The notes: generated by a model not told the origin, from the letters alone. 64,000 nt of DNA from Torreya grandis (GCA_037957365.1 JARHVA010001739.1:124001-188000); one strand, 5' to 3'. Shown: positions 10,666-23,595, numbered from the stretch's first letter. Numbers and translations: made by a program.

Positions 10666-12644
10666 AACTTGATTTTTAACATATATTTTTATCCCTAATC
10701 GAGATTATTATCCCCACAGAGATTCCCTACGTACTCTACATATTCTACGTATTTTCTTGGTTGCAGTTTTTTTTAGAACCCAAATTTGAAGTAATTTCTT
10801 AGTTGCTTTTGTCAAAATGAGCTCTAGTTCACATTTAGGGAAGAGGAATAATTTGAAGAACAAAAAACCAAAGCAGTTATAATATTTGAGAGAAAAAAAC
10901 AAGGTATAAATGCAAGTATTTCATTCCAGATAAGGTACAAACACTCACCCTGATGAGCCAAATGCCTTAGACAGTGAGGCAATTGATAATAATGAATTAA
11001 ATAATGATGAAACTGACAATACTGAATTGAATTATGATGAAATTTATAATAATGAATTGAATTATGATCAAATTGACAATAAAAAAGTAGATAATGTTGG
11101 AAATTCACATTCAAAGTTTAAAGTTTTTGATTTTGTTGATGAAGAGCCTATACATGATACTTTATAAAAAAATAATGAAAAAAGTTAATGGACTCAAATA
11201 ATGATGAAATTAACAATGAAAAAAATTTCATGGAAACATATAATAAAGAAATAAACAATAAAAAAAATTTCATGAAAACATATAATGATTTTGAAACACC
11301 CTCTGAACAAATTCCACCATTAACAACACCTCCAAGAATTATGCATAGAAAAGATAAGTACTTAATTGAAGTTGATGAAAATATTTTGAAACCAATGCAT
11401 AAAAAAAATGTCTAACCACCATTCAAGAAGATTGGCTCAAGAAATTTTGGATAGTTTCTTTCATAGTTTGCAGTATGATAGTCAAAGATGTCAATTATTA
11501 TTTCATTGATGAAATTGGTTAAGATGAGACCTATACTATACACATTAGGACTAAGAAAATTTAATATGGATGATGAAAATGTTGAAAATCTACATGATGC
11601 ATATCATATTTTAGGCTTGAAATCATGCAACAAAGATTTTAATGATGCCTGACATATAACGACAACTTGTGTAGTAAGTGCTGAAATAAGGAAAAAATGA
11701 TTGATTTAAAAAATAAGTTGAACACTTGATATAAATAGAAAAACATTAATTAAATAAATTTCAAGACATGAAATACTTAAAGAACCCAATACAAAATAGC
11801 TCTGGGCATTCTCTGGTAGACTTCCATGAAAGGACAAGGCTATAGTCGATGCTTTGAAAGACTTACTTGCACAATTTTGGAAAGATAATACAAGAGTTTT
11901 GCCCAATGCAAGAGATGTAGTGAAAAGAACAATTGGTTCTCGTAATCGTGAATTGCATCTAAAATATTTATTGTATAAGACTCAAACATAATTATACTCT
12001 AAGTTTTTAGAAAAATATCCACAAATTGCTTGTAGTCAAATATTTTTTGACATGGCCAAACCTTTTTATGTAAAAATAAATCACACACGCACCACTTGTT
12101 GTAGGCAACATGTTGAATTTTTAATGCACTATGATTTTTTTCACCATATTCATTGTACTTTGCATACTAAAAATATTTTGTAGGAGTGTGGCATAAAATT
12201 TATACCAAAATTAGCTAGGAAAATTATTTCAAATATTTTTTGTGAAAGACTAGATGGATAGTTGTTTTCTAAGAAAGCATGATTGGATGGAAATTATAGC
12301 ATTTGGGATAGATTAACAAAATTAAAAAATGTATCCATGAGGAGTGTACAAGTGTAATTGGACAGGGATTAGTTGGTTTGAAAAAATACAAATCTATGAC
12401 TTATCAAGTAAAAGATTTCAAATAATCTAAAAGGTGTGAACTTGTTACGAAAGAGATTCTTGTTTCAAAATTTATTATCAAATTCATGGAAAAAATTATT
12501 TATGTGTATGCAAGGCACAAACATAGGGCTAAATGGTTGGATGAACATTTCAAGCTAAGTAAGGACACATTACTACTTGATTATATGATCCGAAACTTAG
12601 AAGTTATGGTTGATAAATATTTCAATATCATAGAAATAACACAG

Positions 12645-13270
12645 TAATAATGAATTCTCTGAGAAGAGATGTAGTATTACTCAAGATCACAATACAAATA
12701 TATGCTTATCTCTGAGAAGAGATATCTATCTTCACATTTCGGGTTACCTCTTCATTTATACACATTTTAAAAGCATGGGGAGGATGTGGAAGGTCAGAAA
12801 TATCGAGGGAGATTAAGTGGTTCGACTTCCAAGATTTAAAACAATACAAAATTCGAGGAATTACTATTTTTAAAAACTTACTATTTTTAGACAACACTAC
12901 TAAAATTGAAATTTGGGGCACTTCCATTGGGTTTTCGGGGGTCAAACTTCATCAATAAAATATCAATGCCATCTCATGATGTTCTCCTCATTCTTATCTT
13001 TCCAACAGTTCAAACGGTGAGTCAATTGGAGCTACGATGCAAAAGTTATGGCTCCTGAAAGTTCTGTCATCAATAGAGGTGGAACTGTCACCCGAATTGT
13101 CACTTAAATTGTTGCCTGGATCATTATATTGTTTCAGTAGTTTACTTTACTAAAAATTACACATTCAAACCACAAATAGATGTTTAATCATAGTATTAAA
13201 ACTCAATACAAATTGCCATATTCATGTATAAAGCATTCATGCATGCACCTGATAGTATATAGGAAGATAA
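12645..13270. mobile_element. unclassified insertion inside gene A
   Basis: Coding similarity of gene A stops after the fragment ending IIEITQ (about 12644) and resumes near YISDDRSH (about 13300). The sequence between has no matching frame. It includes the twice-used word ctctgagaagagat (12657, 12711) and the phrase tggagctacgatgcaaaagttatggc, a type of line common in plant repeats. Termini and target duplication could not be fixed, so the class is unknown. Confidence 0.4.
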
Positions 13271-14804
13271 AAAAAATATTAATAAATTATCATTTCTATA
13301 TTAGTGATGACCGATCACATTGTAAAAAGTATGTGTAAGGTTATTTTGAGAATTTCTATGGATAGTTGACTAAGAGAAACATTATTTTCAAACATTACAT
13401 TTAGTCAGACAATACATTACCACTGGTGTAGAACATATTTAGAGTTTCACTAAAACTGGCCATAGAAAAGGGGAACATGATGGCGCTGAAACATATGTAA
13501 AAAGAGCCATTACAAGAGAGGAGTTAAAATTTGAAAATGTCACTAATTTGATTAATGCAAAAATTGTGGTTAAATGGTGTAATGAGAACATATGTCATGG
13601 TGTTCAATCAAATTCTACTGTTTTTAGACACTTTTTGTTAATAGAGGAAAAAGACTTGGCAAACTATGATGATTGTATGACTCTAATTGGTTCAAGTGAG
13701 CTCCACTCATTTCATAGCTCAAATTTAGGTTCTTGGACTATTCATACACAAAACCTGGCATATTTTTGTTCTACACACATGGAATTTGTTTGGAATGAGT
13801 GTGAGTCACAAGAGTGGGTGGATGACTGGAGTTCTAGACCTCTAATTCCAATCAACACATATAAATTACCACCAGCATTATAACTTATAAACATGACATT
13901 GTCACATGACTTTGACCATAATATGATCTAATACAAATAGGTAAAAGATTAATCTTTATGTACTATTCATTCTCATAATCTATCTTCATAATGTCATTAA
14001 AAATTATTTTTATGATGTAGAACATGTTTTTGTAGTTATTGTAGACAAGGACAATGAAGAGGAAATAGATTACTACTTATGTACTATACTGTACACCATC
14101 TATTTTGTTCCTTAGGCTCTGTATCCCTCTTCAATGTCACTCTTGAAGACCAACCACCATGCAAACCTGTGATGCAATACCTGTCACATATGCCACAACA
14201 ATTTTTGCTGCTCCCAAATTCTTCATGACATACTTCTGAACCAACTCTACCCTTAGCTCATAAAACTCCCTGTATATGAAACCCTGCAACAAGTAACACA
14301 ATACAGTAACAGGATAATGTAGCTAATATTATCCAACCTGGTAAAGATAAAATACAATGGTCAAACCTCCATTGTTCTACAGCCTAAACAAGACCATATA
14401 CCATAGCCTTTTGTCTCATGTGTCCATCCACTCTCTTCTCTAAAACGGGAATCCAACCCTCTATCCAGTGCTTCCTTCTAGCTGACAACTCTACCAACAA
14501 ATACCTGTTTGGTTCTACTCCAAGGACTCACACTCCTCATCCATGCCAAGCTCCCACTGTTTCTGGATTTTACCTGCATTGCTTCATCTTCCTAGTTCTT
14601 GACTATCAGTAAGCAATATAAAGAAGGTGAACAACAAATATGAGGTTCACATACCATTTCTGACCTCCATATGGGTGTTTGAGACTTATTGACAGCTAAC
14701 TGTCCACCCATCATCCGTTTCAGTGACCAATCTCGGCCATCTCCCAGTCTGCTCTTGACCGATGTTGGTTCCCTGCACTGACCCTGACTACCGACGTCGT
14801 TTCC

Positions 14805-16426
14805 CTAGCCGACGCCGGTGTCCCCCCTGCTGACGCCGGTCCTGATGACCGACGTTAGACTTCTCCTACCTAACCTACCAACCCTGCTGGTCTGCACATG
14901 ACCGATGTCGGTATCTGGCTGACCGACGTCGGTCCCATGTGACTGACATCGGCATCTGTGTGTTCCTGTAAGTGATGAAATTTTCATCCGCGATCCTTCA
15001 TCTCCTCCATAAACACCCTCCATATTTAGCCCCTGTGATTGATCTCTATCCTTCATCTCCTCCATAAACAATAAGGCTTCTTTGTTCCTGTCAAAAGCAT
15101 CAAATTTCCTTTTCCTGCAATGAACTCTATCTGTGCTTTCTAAATCTGAACACATACCTTTTGAATCAAGAACTTCCATTCCCTTCTTATTCATGTGACC
15201 AAGCCTATTAGACCACATCTTTGAATCTACACCAGAAGTAGAATCAGTAATACAAGTAGATAGGTAAAGAGTACCTATTTTCTTACCTCTTGCTAGAACA
15301 AGTGCTCCCTTGGTAACCTTCCAAGAGTCCGCTGTGAGGTTTATTGTGCATCCCTCATCACCCAACCTTCCTACAAAAATCAGACTCTGCTTCAGAATTA
15401 GAACATGCATGACCTCTTTCAACACCCATGTGTTGTCAATCTGCAATCTCAGCTGCACTTTCCCTTTGCCAACTACCTGACAAGGCGTACCATCCCCTAA
15501 ATAGAGCACTCCAAAGTCTCCCTGTTCATACTCATGAAACAAATCTCTGTTTGGGGATGCATGAAAAGATGAACCAGAATCTAAAATCCATGATCCTACC
15601 TGACTATCCAAAGAAAGTATGAGAGCATCATGTACCACAATATTTGCATCCTTTGCTTCTTCAATCCTTGCATGTTGATTGTCTTTATCTCTCAACCAAC
15701 ACACCTTCTTTGTATGTCCTTTCTTTCCACAAAACCAGCAGGTAATACCTTTGGACTCGGATCTCCTTCCCAACCTTGATTTCCCTTGCTCAATCTTCTC
15801 CCTTTGCCTTCCCCTACTTTCTGCACTTAGAGCATTCCCTGATGATTCACCTGTGCTTCTCCTGCTTATTTCTTCATTCAAGATCACACTCACAACATCA
15901 TCAACTTTTAAGATTTTAGAAGCAGATGCAGAATTACTTACTACCATAACCAAACCATCCCAACTTTCAGGCAAAGAACATGAAATCAAGAGAGCCTTTA
16001 CCTCATCATCAAAAACAATATTGACTGAAGCTAATTGGTTTACCAAACCATGGAAATCACTGAGATGAGTATGTACCAATCCACCTTCCTACATTTGCAA
16101 AGTAAAAAGCTGTTTCATAAGATATACCTTATTAGAAGCCGAGGGCTTTTCATATAAATTCGCCAAGGACTTTATCAACTCTTCCGTTGTCTTGACTGTG
16201 ATAAGCTGGAAATCACAAATGATGCAAGGCTCAACCTTATGGAACTAAGAGCCTTCCGATCAAGAACACTCCATTCTTCATCCTTCATATCTGTGGGCTT
16301 GCATGCAACCCCACCCAACGGTAAGTACAAATCCTTTTGATACAGATAGTCCTCAATCTGCATCCTCTAATGTTGATAATTCTTGCCGTTAAACTTCTCA
16401 ATTCGAAGCTTACTTTCTTCTGCCAT
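14805..16426 (-). pseudogene. gag-protease remnant of C1
   Basis: The ATG at 16426 opens a Tork/Tnt1-like Gag that carries a TAG at codon 20 (16369-16367), the same stop as in C2. A one-base deletion near 16196 and a stop near 16090 separate it from a 424-residue open stretch (16079-14805). That stretch shows the second half of the UBN2-type Gag (HLSDFHGLVNQLASV), an intact zinc knuckle CWFCGKKGHTKKVC, the protease triad in SWILDSGSSFHAS and the GAG-pre-integrase motif SNRLGHMNKKGMEVL. After HC the integrase should follow but unrelated sequence does. The zinc knuckle here keeps the first Cys that C2 has lost. Confidence 0.85.
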
Positions 16427-16504
16427 TGCTGAACTCCCACTCCATCAGAAAACCCTGTGAATGACTTGTAATCAAAAACAATAACCTGCTTCCTGCAAAT
16501 CGTA

Positions 16505-16566
16505 GCTCTGATACCAACTGTCAGGAAACCTACAACAATCAATATGCTCTGATACCAACTGTTAGG
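16505..16566 (-). other. duplicated initiator-Met primer-binding site of C1
   Basis: On the minus strand TTGGTATCAGAGC occurs twice, 41 bp apart (16546-16559 and 16505-16518), each preceded by CCTAACAG or CCTGACAG. TGGTATCAGAGC is the complement of the initiator-Met tRNA 3' end used by plant copia elements. C2 has only one copy. The LTR end with the doubled site suggests a small tandem duplication of the LTR/PBS junction. Confidence 0.7.
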
Positions 16567-17281
16567 TGACCCCTTATCCAACGGAAGCACAATTGATTAC
16601 TTTCTTATAAGCAATTAAACACGGAATTATACCAGAATGATAAAATAACTAGAAACTTGAGACAACAAAGAATTTGAGAGACAATACACACTCTTGTATT
16701 AAATATTACTAGAAGAAAATACAATAAAGAAGATGCCACTTCTTCCTCCACCTCAAAGGCTTGCCACACCTCAAGACCTTCTTCCCTCTCTCTCTTGCTC
16801 AACACAACAACTCTATAGCCTGAGTTATTATCCCTCCTTGAATGCTTTAGCTGATCTCCTTGACCTTACACCTGTAGATCTCTTTGACCTTGCTTGCTTC
16901 AATGCTTTTTCTTGCCTTCTTGGTAATTACAATACATGCCTCATGGGTCTTTAAATAGAATCCCATGGTTACAAAAATAGAAATCTAACTACAATAATTA
17001 GACACGCAGCTCGTGACTATAATTAGTCATTTGACATGCAAACACTCGCTTCACTTAACTGACTGTTCGTCAACAGCAGTTCTGGAACACACAGGCGACC
17101 GACGTCAGTCCCTGCTTGCCTAGTGCTGCCGACGTCGGCCGACTAGCTGCCGTCACCGGTTTCCTTCTGCACTGCATCTGACCGACGTCGGTCATGTTGC
17201 CGACGCCGATGATTTTGGTTTTTCAGCATCCTCTTCTTCGTGTCTGCAAACAGTTGAAGCTTTTAGCTCCACACCCTAACA
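16560..17281 (-). repeat. 5' LTR of C1
   Basis: 722 bp, starting TGTTAGGGTGTGGAGC (at 17281 on the minus strand) and ending CCTAACA (at 16560). TATA-like ctatttaaag is at 16949-16958. A cluster of ACCGACGTCGGT-type palindromes lies at 17085-17215. It aligns over its length with both LTRs of C2. Confidence 0.85.
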
Positions 17282-17588
17282 GAAAAAATTGACTTCCCCA
17301 GTCGTAGATGGAGAAAACATTGATTATCCCACTAGGTTTGTGGTAGTCACTATAACTTGGATTCGATGATATCCTATAGAAAATTCAAATGTTTGGTTAT
17401 TTGAAGACTTTGAAACTCACAAGAAAATACTAAACTATTCAAATTTGGTTCTTACAATGAATATTTACTTACAAAAATATCATGGGAGGCCAAGAAATAA
17501 AATTCTATGGAAAGTTCACAAGTCAGACTATGAAACTATTCTTGATACTATCAAGATTAGAGCAGATCCAAGTGGTTCATTGGATTGA

Positions 17589-17857
17589 AATGTGCAGGTA
17601 TGTTGACTTGTAAAATGTATATGTAATCAACTTTACCAAATGTTTTTGATTTTGTAGGTAGTACGTGAATAAATTTCATCTTTAATTACTTACTAACATT
17701 TTTTTTGTAGGTTAGTGGTGCCAAATCAACTTCCACCTTCACATGGTTGGCATCATTAGTAAAGAATTTCATGTTTTTAAAGAATAAAGAAGCTTACTAA
17801 AATTACTTGGTGTTTTCACACTCCTAAACAATTGCTCATGACAAGTTTATTTCTCTT
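17589..17857. other. intergenic between gene A and satellite
   Basis: About 270 bp of AT-rich sequence following the gene A stop codon. Nothing recognised. Confidence 0.4.
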
Positions 17858-20202
17858 TTTAGCCTTCCAAACACATTTGTTGTCAGTGTTTTCATGCTTT
17901 AGAACAATAGTGAAAATGCACTTGCAGGTGGAATTGGATGTCATGGTTTATGGATCATGTGTAATTTGCCTATATAAATGTGCTCAAAGTAGTGGATTTG
18001 TACCTACCAGTCTTAGAGGTAAAATCGCTAGTTGGAGGTCAACAAGTTGTCTCTTCACTATGAAAAAGTTACATTTTGAGACCCATTACTACAACTTCTG
18101 TCACAAATTTATATTAGAGGAGATTTAGACTATAATTAGAGGGATTTCCCATGAAAAATAAGGGTATTATGATTCTTCCATACGACTTACAATTTTGATT
18201 TTATGCATGCCTAAAGTTAAGATAAAAATCAACATCTTTCTTGTAGTAGGAAGGGCATGCTTGAGCCCAGAATGGGTGGTGGGTTTGTCAACCAGGCTAG
18301 ATGGGAGACCAAGAACCTAGTCTTGGACATTATCCACCCCTTTGAATGTGTTGTCATTGCTATTTTTCAGCCAACAAACATCAAAAATTGAGTTCTTGGA
18401 CTATATTTTCAACTTTGACAATATTTGTTGTTAGTGTTTTCATGCTCTGAAATAGTAGTAAAAATGTACTTGCGGGTGGAATTGGATGTCACGATCATTG
18501 GAGAACATGTAATTTACCTATATAGATGTGCTCAAAGTGGTGGATTTTCACTTGCCAGTCCCAAAGGTAAAATTGCTATTTGGAGGTTGATAAGTTGTCT
18601 CTTCACTACTAAAAAGTTGCATTTTAGGACCCGTTACTACAACTTCTACCACAGATTGTTCTTAGATGTGATTCAAACTAGATTCAGGATGTAATTAGAG
18701 ATATTTTCGATGCATAAGATGGATCTTATGATTCCTCCATACGACTTATAGTTTTGGTTTTATGCATGCCTAAAGTTAGGCTAAAAATCAATATCTTTCT
18801 TGTATTGGGAAGGGCATTCTTGACCCTGGAATGGGTGGTGGGTTTGTTGACCGGGCCAGATGGGAGGTCATGAACCTGGTCCTAAATGTTATCTAACCTA
18901 TTAATGTGTTTTTTGTGCCATTTTTTAGCCAACAAGCACCAAAAATTGAGTTCTTGAACCATAGCTTCAACTTTGATAACATTTATTGTTAGTGTTTATG
19001 TGCTCTAGAATAGTAATGAAAATGCACTTACAGGTGGAATTGGATGTCATGGTCATTGAAACACATTTAATTTGCCTATATATATGTGATAAAAGTGGTG
19101 GATTTGAACTTGGTGGTCCTAGAGGCAAAATTGCTAGTTGGAGATCAACAAGTTGTCTCTTCATTGCCAAAAAGCTACATTTTAAGACCTGTTACTGCAA
19201 TTGATGCCATAGATTGCTCTTAACTATGATTCAGACTAAATTCAAGGTGAAATTAAGAAGGATTTACCACTCATAGGAGGGATCTTATGGTTCTTCCATA
19301 TGACTTCTATTTTTTGTTTTATGCATGCCTAAAGTTAGGCTAAAAATCAACATCTTTCTTGTATTAGGAAGGGCATTTTTGAGCCCAGAATGGGTGGTGG
19401 GTTTGTCGACCGAGCTAGATGAAAGGCCAAAAACCTAGTCCTAGACATTATCTTCCTATTTGAATGTGTTAGTAGTGATAGTTTTTAGCCAACAAGCACT
19501 AAAAATTGAGTTCTCATATCATAGCTTCAACTTTGACAACATTTGTTGTTAGTGTTTCCATGCTCTGGAATACTAGTGAAAATGCACTTGTAGGTGGAAT
19601 TGGATGTCATGGTCATTATAACATGTGTAATTTGACTATATAGATGTGATTGAAGTTGTGGATTTTCACTTTCTGGTCCTGAAGGTAGAATTGTCAATTG
19701 GAGGTCAACAAGTTGTCTCTTCACTACCAAAAAGTTGCATTTTAGGATCCGTTACTACAAATTCTACCACCAATTTATATTAGAGATGATTAAAAATAGA
19801 TTTAAGGTGCAATTACATGGATTTAACACACATAGGAGGGATCTTATGGTTTCTCCACATGACTTACAATTTTGGTTTTATTCATGCCTAAAGTTAGGCT
19901 AAGAATCAACATCTTTCTTGTATTGGAAAGGGCATTCTTGAGCTCAGAATGGGTGGTGAGTTTATCGATCAGGCTATATGGGAGGCAAAGAACATGGTAT
20001 TGGACATTATCCATCCCTTTGGACATGTTGGTAGTGCCAATTTTTAGCCAACAAGCACTAAAAATTGAGTTCTTAGACCGTAGCTTCAACTTTGACAATA
20101 TTTATTGTCAGTGTTTTTGTGCTCCAGAATAGTAGTGAAAATGAACTTACAGGTGGAATTGGATGTCATGGTTATTGAAACACATGTAATTTTCCTATGT
20201 AG
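17858..20202. repeat. tandem satellite, about 558-bp unit, about 4.2 copies
   Basis: The landmark TTTGTTGTTAGTGTTT recurs at about 17874, 18423, 18982, 19543 and 20102, a spacing of 549-561 bp. Each unit then contains ATGCACTTRCAGGTGGAATT, ACAAGTTGTCTCTTCACTA, GGCTAAAAATCAACATCTTT and GGGTGGTGGGTTTGTCGACC in the same order. Units are roughly 80-85 percent alike by eye. Units 1-3 keep a homologous open frame on the plus strand (17832-18128, 18425-18694, 18986-19204) sharing LQVELDVMV, GKIASWRSTSCLF and KKLHF, so the ancestral unit may have held coding sequence. The last unit stops at about 20202. Confidence 0.85.
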
Positions 20203-21347
20203 TTTTTTCTTAAGCTTGTCAAAGTGTTCCAAGGGTAAAAAAGCTATAAATGGTCTCATATTTATAAGAGAGTTCATACACTGGTCAAACTAAAGAGAAA
20301 TGTACAAAAAAGGGGCTACAATACTTAAAAATCCAAGATGAGCCTTGCATGTGAAATGGGATGTTGGATTAAGTTGGATAACTTAAAATGGGTTAATTTA
20401 AGTGTAATGAGGTCACCTTAGTGAATTTTTGAGTGAAAAACTAGTGAAAGGGTTGTATGGTAAATAGAGTTAGACAAATGCTTCTTGGAGTTCAATGACT
20501 GGGATATTCATAGAAAACCATTAAGAGTATTGGTTTTCCACCTAATGGATACCTATAAAAATCTTCAACAAAGACCTATAGTCAATCATGCATTGCAAGG
20601 CTTTGAGGTGTTTTCAAACGGTGTGGACCATTTTAGGAGCTTATTGAAGTTATTAAAGAGACCATCATATTATAGAAGAATCAAAGACACCTAATAGGTT
20701 TCCATTGGTTTCCAAACCCAAGATAAATATTACATGAAGGTTTCCTTTCCAATGATGGTGTTTCATTGAGGTTCCATGAGCATTCAAGATTAGGGGTCTT
20801 GGATCATTTGAAAAATGTTCTTGAACACCTAATGCTTCAATCACAGTCAAAAAATTCCACCTAAAATCTATCCTTCATGTTAGTGTGCATAGATAGGATA
20901 GTGGGCCATATTTAATAATTCCATGGTTGGATGGTGGTGTCCAAGGTGAGAGGTGGGCTTCTACAAAGTCAAGCATGCTAGGAGAGGTTTCCAAAGAACA
21001 CCTGCAGTCATACCCTAAAAGCATGTTAGAGAAAGGTTGAAGGTCATTTCCAGTGAAGTAGTAATACTAATAGGGATAAATGGGTGTGAATTATACCAAA
21101 TAATCCCTTTTATGATAGCATAAATCTTCAAGTATTACTGACATGTAATCATATGATGTTTTTTGAGAAGGTACAAGGTGATATGGAAGATTGTGAGATA
21201 GAAAATGAAGGGCTGAATATTGAAAGGAGAGGTTCCATGAGATTTTAGAGGAAAAATAAAAATGATAAGGCACAAACTAAGGAAAAATAATATGATGACT
21301 CATTTGTGAAATTTGGCCAAGAAGACATGTGTCACTAGCTTTTGCCA
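20203..21347. other. intergenic, nothing recognised
   Basis: No coding frame or repeat stands out. A few short open frames here look random. Confidence 0.4.
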
Positions 21348-21400
21348 AAATGGGCCTACAGGCCGAAATGGGCCTATAGGCCGAAATGGGCCTATAGGCC
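21348..21400. repeat. 18-bp minisatellite AAATGGGCCTATAGGCCG x3
   Basis: Three almost identical copies (the first reads ctacagg). Each unit contains the 12-bp palindrome GGCCTATAGGCC, so the array can fold into repeated hairpins. Confidence 0.85.
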
Positions 21401-22110
21401 AAGATATGTTAGATCTAATCACAAAATTTGGTTGAGATGATAATTATGACCTAATATAACCATTAAATATATTTTTTAAAATATTAAATATTCACTATTT
21501 TAGTACAATCAACCCTATGTCAAATCACAGTCAACATTGGAGCCTGCCTTGGAGAAATTGGTCAATTTGGGGCATCTACAAGTTGAGTCAAAGCATGATA
21601 TTTGGTATGAATGGTATCCATGACCTAAAAAAAACATACCATTCCATCCTAAAGTTCCTATAAATATTTTAAATTCTTGTTATTTTGACACAGTCCTCTT
21701 GTAGTCAAGAAGGTAGCCATTGGAGATTTTTGGAAGTTTTGTCAATTCTGGATGTCAGGAAGTAGTTTAGGACTTGGAGAGGTATTAAAACCATATAATA
21801 TGATTTTGAAACCTATTTTTTCCTATATAATTTATCACATTCATGGGTTTCATTCAATATTTTTAAGAAAGACAAGTTTTGGCATGAAGGAAGCATGTAG
21901 GCAACTCAAGATAAATTGTGGTAAAAAGGGTCTACAAGACAAAGTAAATATAAAAATGACTTGAAACTTGGTCTGATTGGTATTAATGACATAATATAAC
22001 CATAAATAATATTTTTAATGTCATATTATAAGTGTAAGTGCTCATTATTTTACCACAGTCCCCTCCATGTCTCATAATGGTCACTATTCATGCAGACATA
22101 CTTTTTGGAG
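21401..22110. repeat. degenerate tandem repeat, about 183-bp unit
   Basis: The phrase atgacctaatataaccat recurs in variants at about 21438, 21619, 21800 and 21985 (spacing about 183 bp), each followed by a TTT-rich line, then attattttaccacagtc-type words. About four diverged units. No coding frame. Confidence 0.55.
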
Positions 22111-23595
22111 TTTTAAGGTGTGTTTTACAGTTAAAAGATTAGATAAGTATGGTAATATTTTAATAAACCTCTTAAACACATTTCAATGGTGTTCACACTC
22201 TAAAATTCATGCAATCCCCATAGGTAGGCTCAAATCCCCACAGGCAGTCTCAAAGGCATAAAGTCAAAGTTGGTTTTTTGATCACTGGAAAGGTGTTATG
22301 AGATGATTTAGATGTTATGAGGATGTTTTAAAGAAAATAAGATCAGTGGTAAGGCCAAATTGGTCCTTTGGAGAGTATGTATAGGGCATGGGAAACCCTA
22401 GATTAGTGTTTGGGCATTTTTGAGAGATTTAACAATGGAAATTTAATGAAACTTCGTAAAATTGCTCTCTTATACATGTACAAGGTGAATCAAAAGTTTT
22501 TAACCTAAGATTTTATGAATTTTTACAGATTTTAGGACTGAGGGTTTGGAATAGGGATAATTAGGCCTAAATGAGGGTATGCTAATAAAGAAAGTGATAG
22601 TTAGAGGTGGACTTGGGCTATGAAATTTAACATTAACATGGAAAAGGATAGAGTGTACCTATAAATGCTCTTATAATATCTTGATCAATCATAAATTTTT
22701 TGTACAAGAAAAAATACATTAAAAAAGGCTACAATCCTTGAGAGAGCATTGTGTCCATAAGGTGTGGAATGAGAGTCAAAGATTGTTTAAGTAATTGAAG
22801 GGGGTTATACCAGGTATGTTATGATCATATAAGACCATATGTGACAACAGGTTGAGATATTTAAACATAGACCAAGATTTGGTCCTTGAGACCCAAAAAA
22901 GGTGCCCAGGAAGAAACTAGAAATAGATTGAGAGGAAGTTTATTAATGAGACATGAATGGAATGAGGTAAAGGATGTGTTTTAAATGTATGGATAGAGGT
23001 CAGTGCCACAAAGGAGGTGATACTAAGAGTACAAGGAATAAGTACTAGGTGTAAGAAGTTAAATTAAGCCCAAAGAGTCAAAAGAGGAGCTATCTTGTGG
23101 AAGAAGATTCAAATCAAACCATAGAAAGTGAATTTGATTAGTTGGGTTTAGAACCAGATAATGATGTTTTTGTAGACTTCTCCTTCATACCTTTGCATTA
23201 GCATACAAACATAATTTGAATGCAATAACTGATATTATTTATTTATTATAAGGGTCTAATTTGCAACATTATCCTAACAAGTTATTCTCAATCTCATAAC
23301 ATTTGTAATCCTTAAGAATAATTCAAAACCAATCATTCATAATACTCTAAACACAAGTGATTTAAACAAGATTTACTTCATTGGTTTTCTTAAATATTCA
23401 TGTACAAAATAAGAATGCCCTATAAAAATGCCATATATAGGCATATAATGTTAATAATATATGCATATAAAAATTTACATCATGTCTAACAACATAGTAT
23501 CTAATGTCAAATGAATACATCATATACGCATGTACAATGCCAAAAATATGTACATTTTCATATAGGCATAAAAATATTACATCATCTACAACATT
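22111..23595. other. intergenic, nothing recognised
   Basis: AT-rich with no supportable gene. It lies 3' of gene B. Confidence 0.4.

Larger units (their letters stand above)
14090..17281 (-). mobile_element. Ty1/copia (Tork-like) element C1, reverse orientation, 3' LTR missing
   Basis: It is the reverse complement of the copia element C2 (38473-42424): LTR 16560-17281, primer site, gag-protease region, palindrome cluster, captured-exon region. Collinearity with C2 ends at about 14090, before the polypurine tract, so the 3' LTR is absent. It splits gene A between 13883 and 17290. No integrase or RT remains, exactly as in C2. No target-site duplication is expected because one end is truncated. 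Confidence 0.85.
10817..17588 (+). pseudogene. gene A: decayed gene of unnamed family with DDE-transposase-like features
   Basis: I do not recognise a named family, but coherent protein fragments follow one another. After a possible acceptor (ttggttgcag, about 10766) an ATG at 10817 opens MSSSSHLGKRNNLKNKK. Then come acidic repeats of about 10 residues (NNELNNDE, NTELNYDE; 10976-11092), a lysine-rich stretch (11188-11415), KINHTRTTCC (about 12085), YARHKHRAKWLDEHF (about 12501), YISDDRSH (about 13300), GHRKGEHDGAETYVKRA (13458-13508), VVKWCNENI and a Trp/Cys-rich part ending at 13883. The C-terminal part resumes after the copia insertion: ENIDYPTRFVVVTITW, WLFEDFETHKKI, GRPRNKILWKV, with the stop at 17586-17588. 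Many stops interrupt it. From memory, hypothetical proteins with a similar motif order occur in mosses, ferns and invertebrates. The spaced acidic residues suggest a transposase, but that is inference. Confidence 0.6.

Noticed and set aside
15679..16068. Plus-strand 129-residue frame opposite C1 gag
   Set aside because: Antisense shadow of the copia gag; the same shadow appears opposite C2 gag at 39649-39966.
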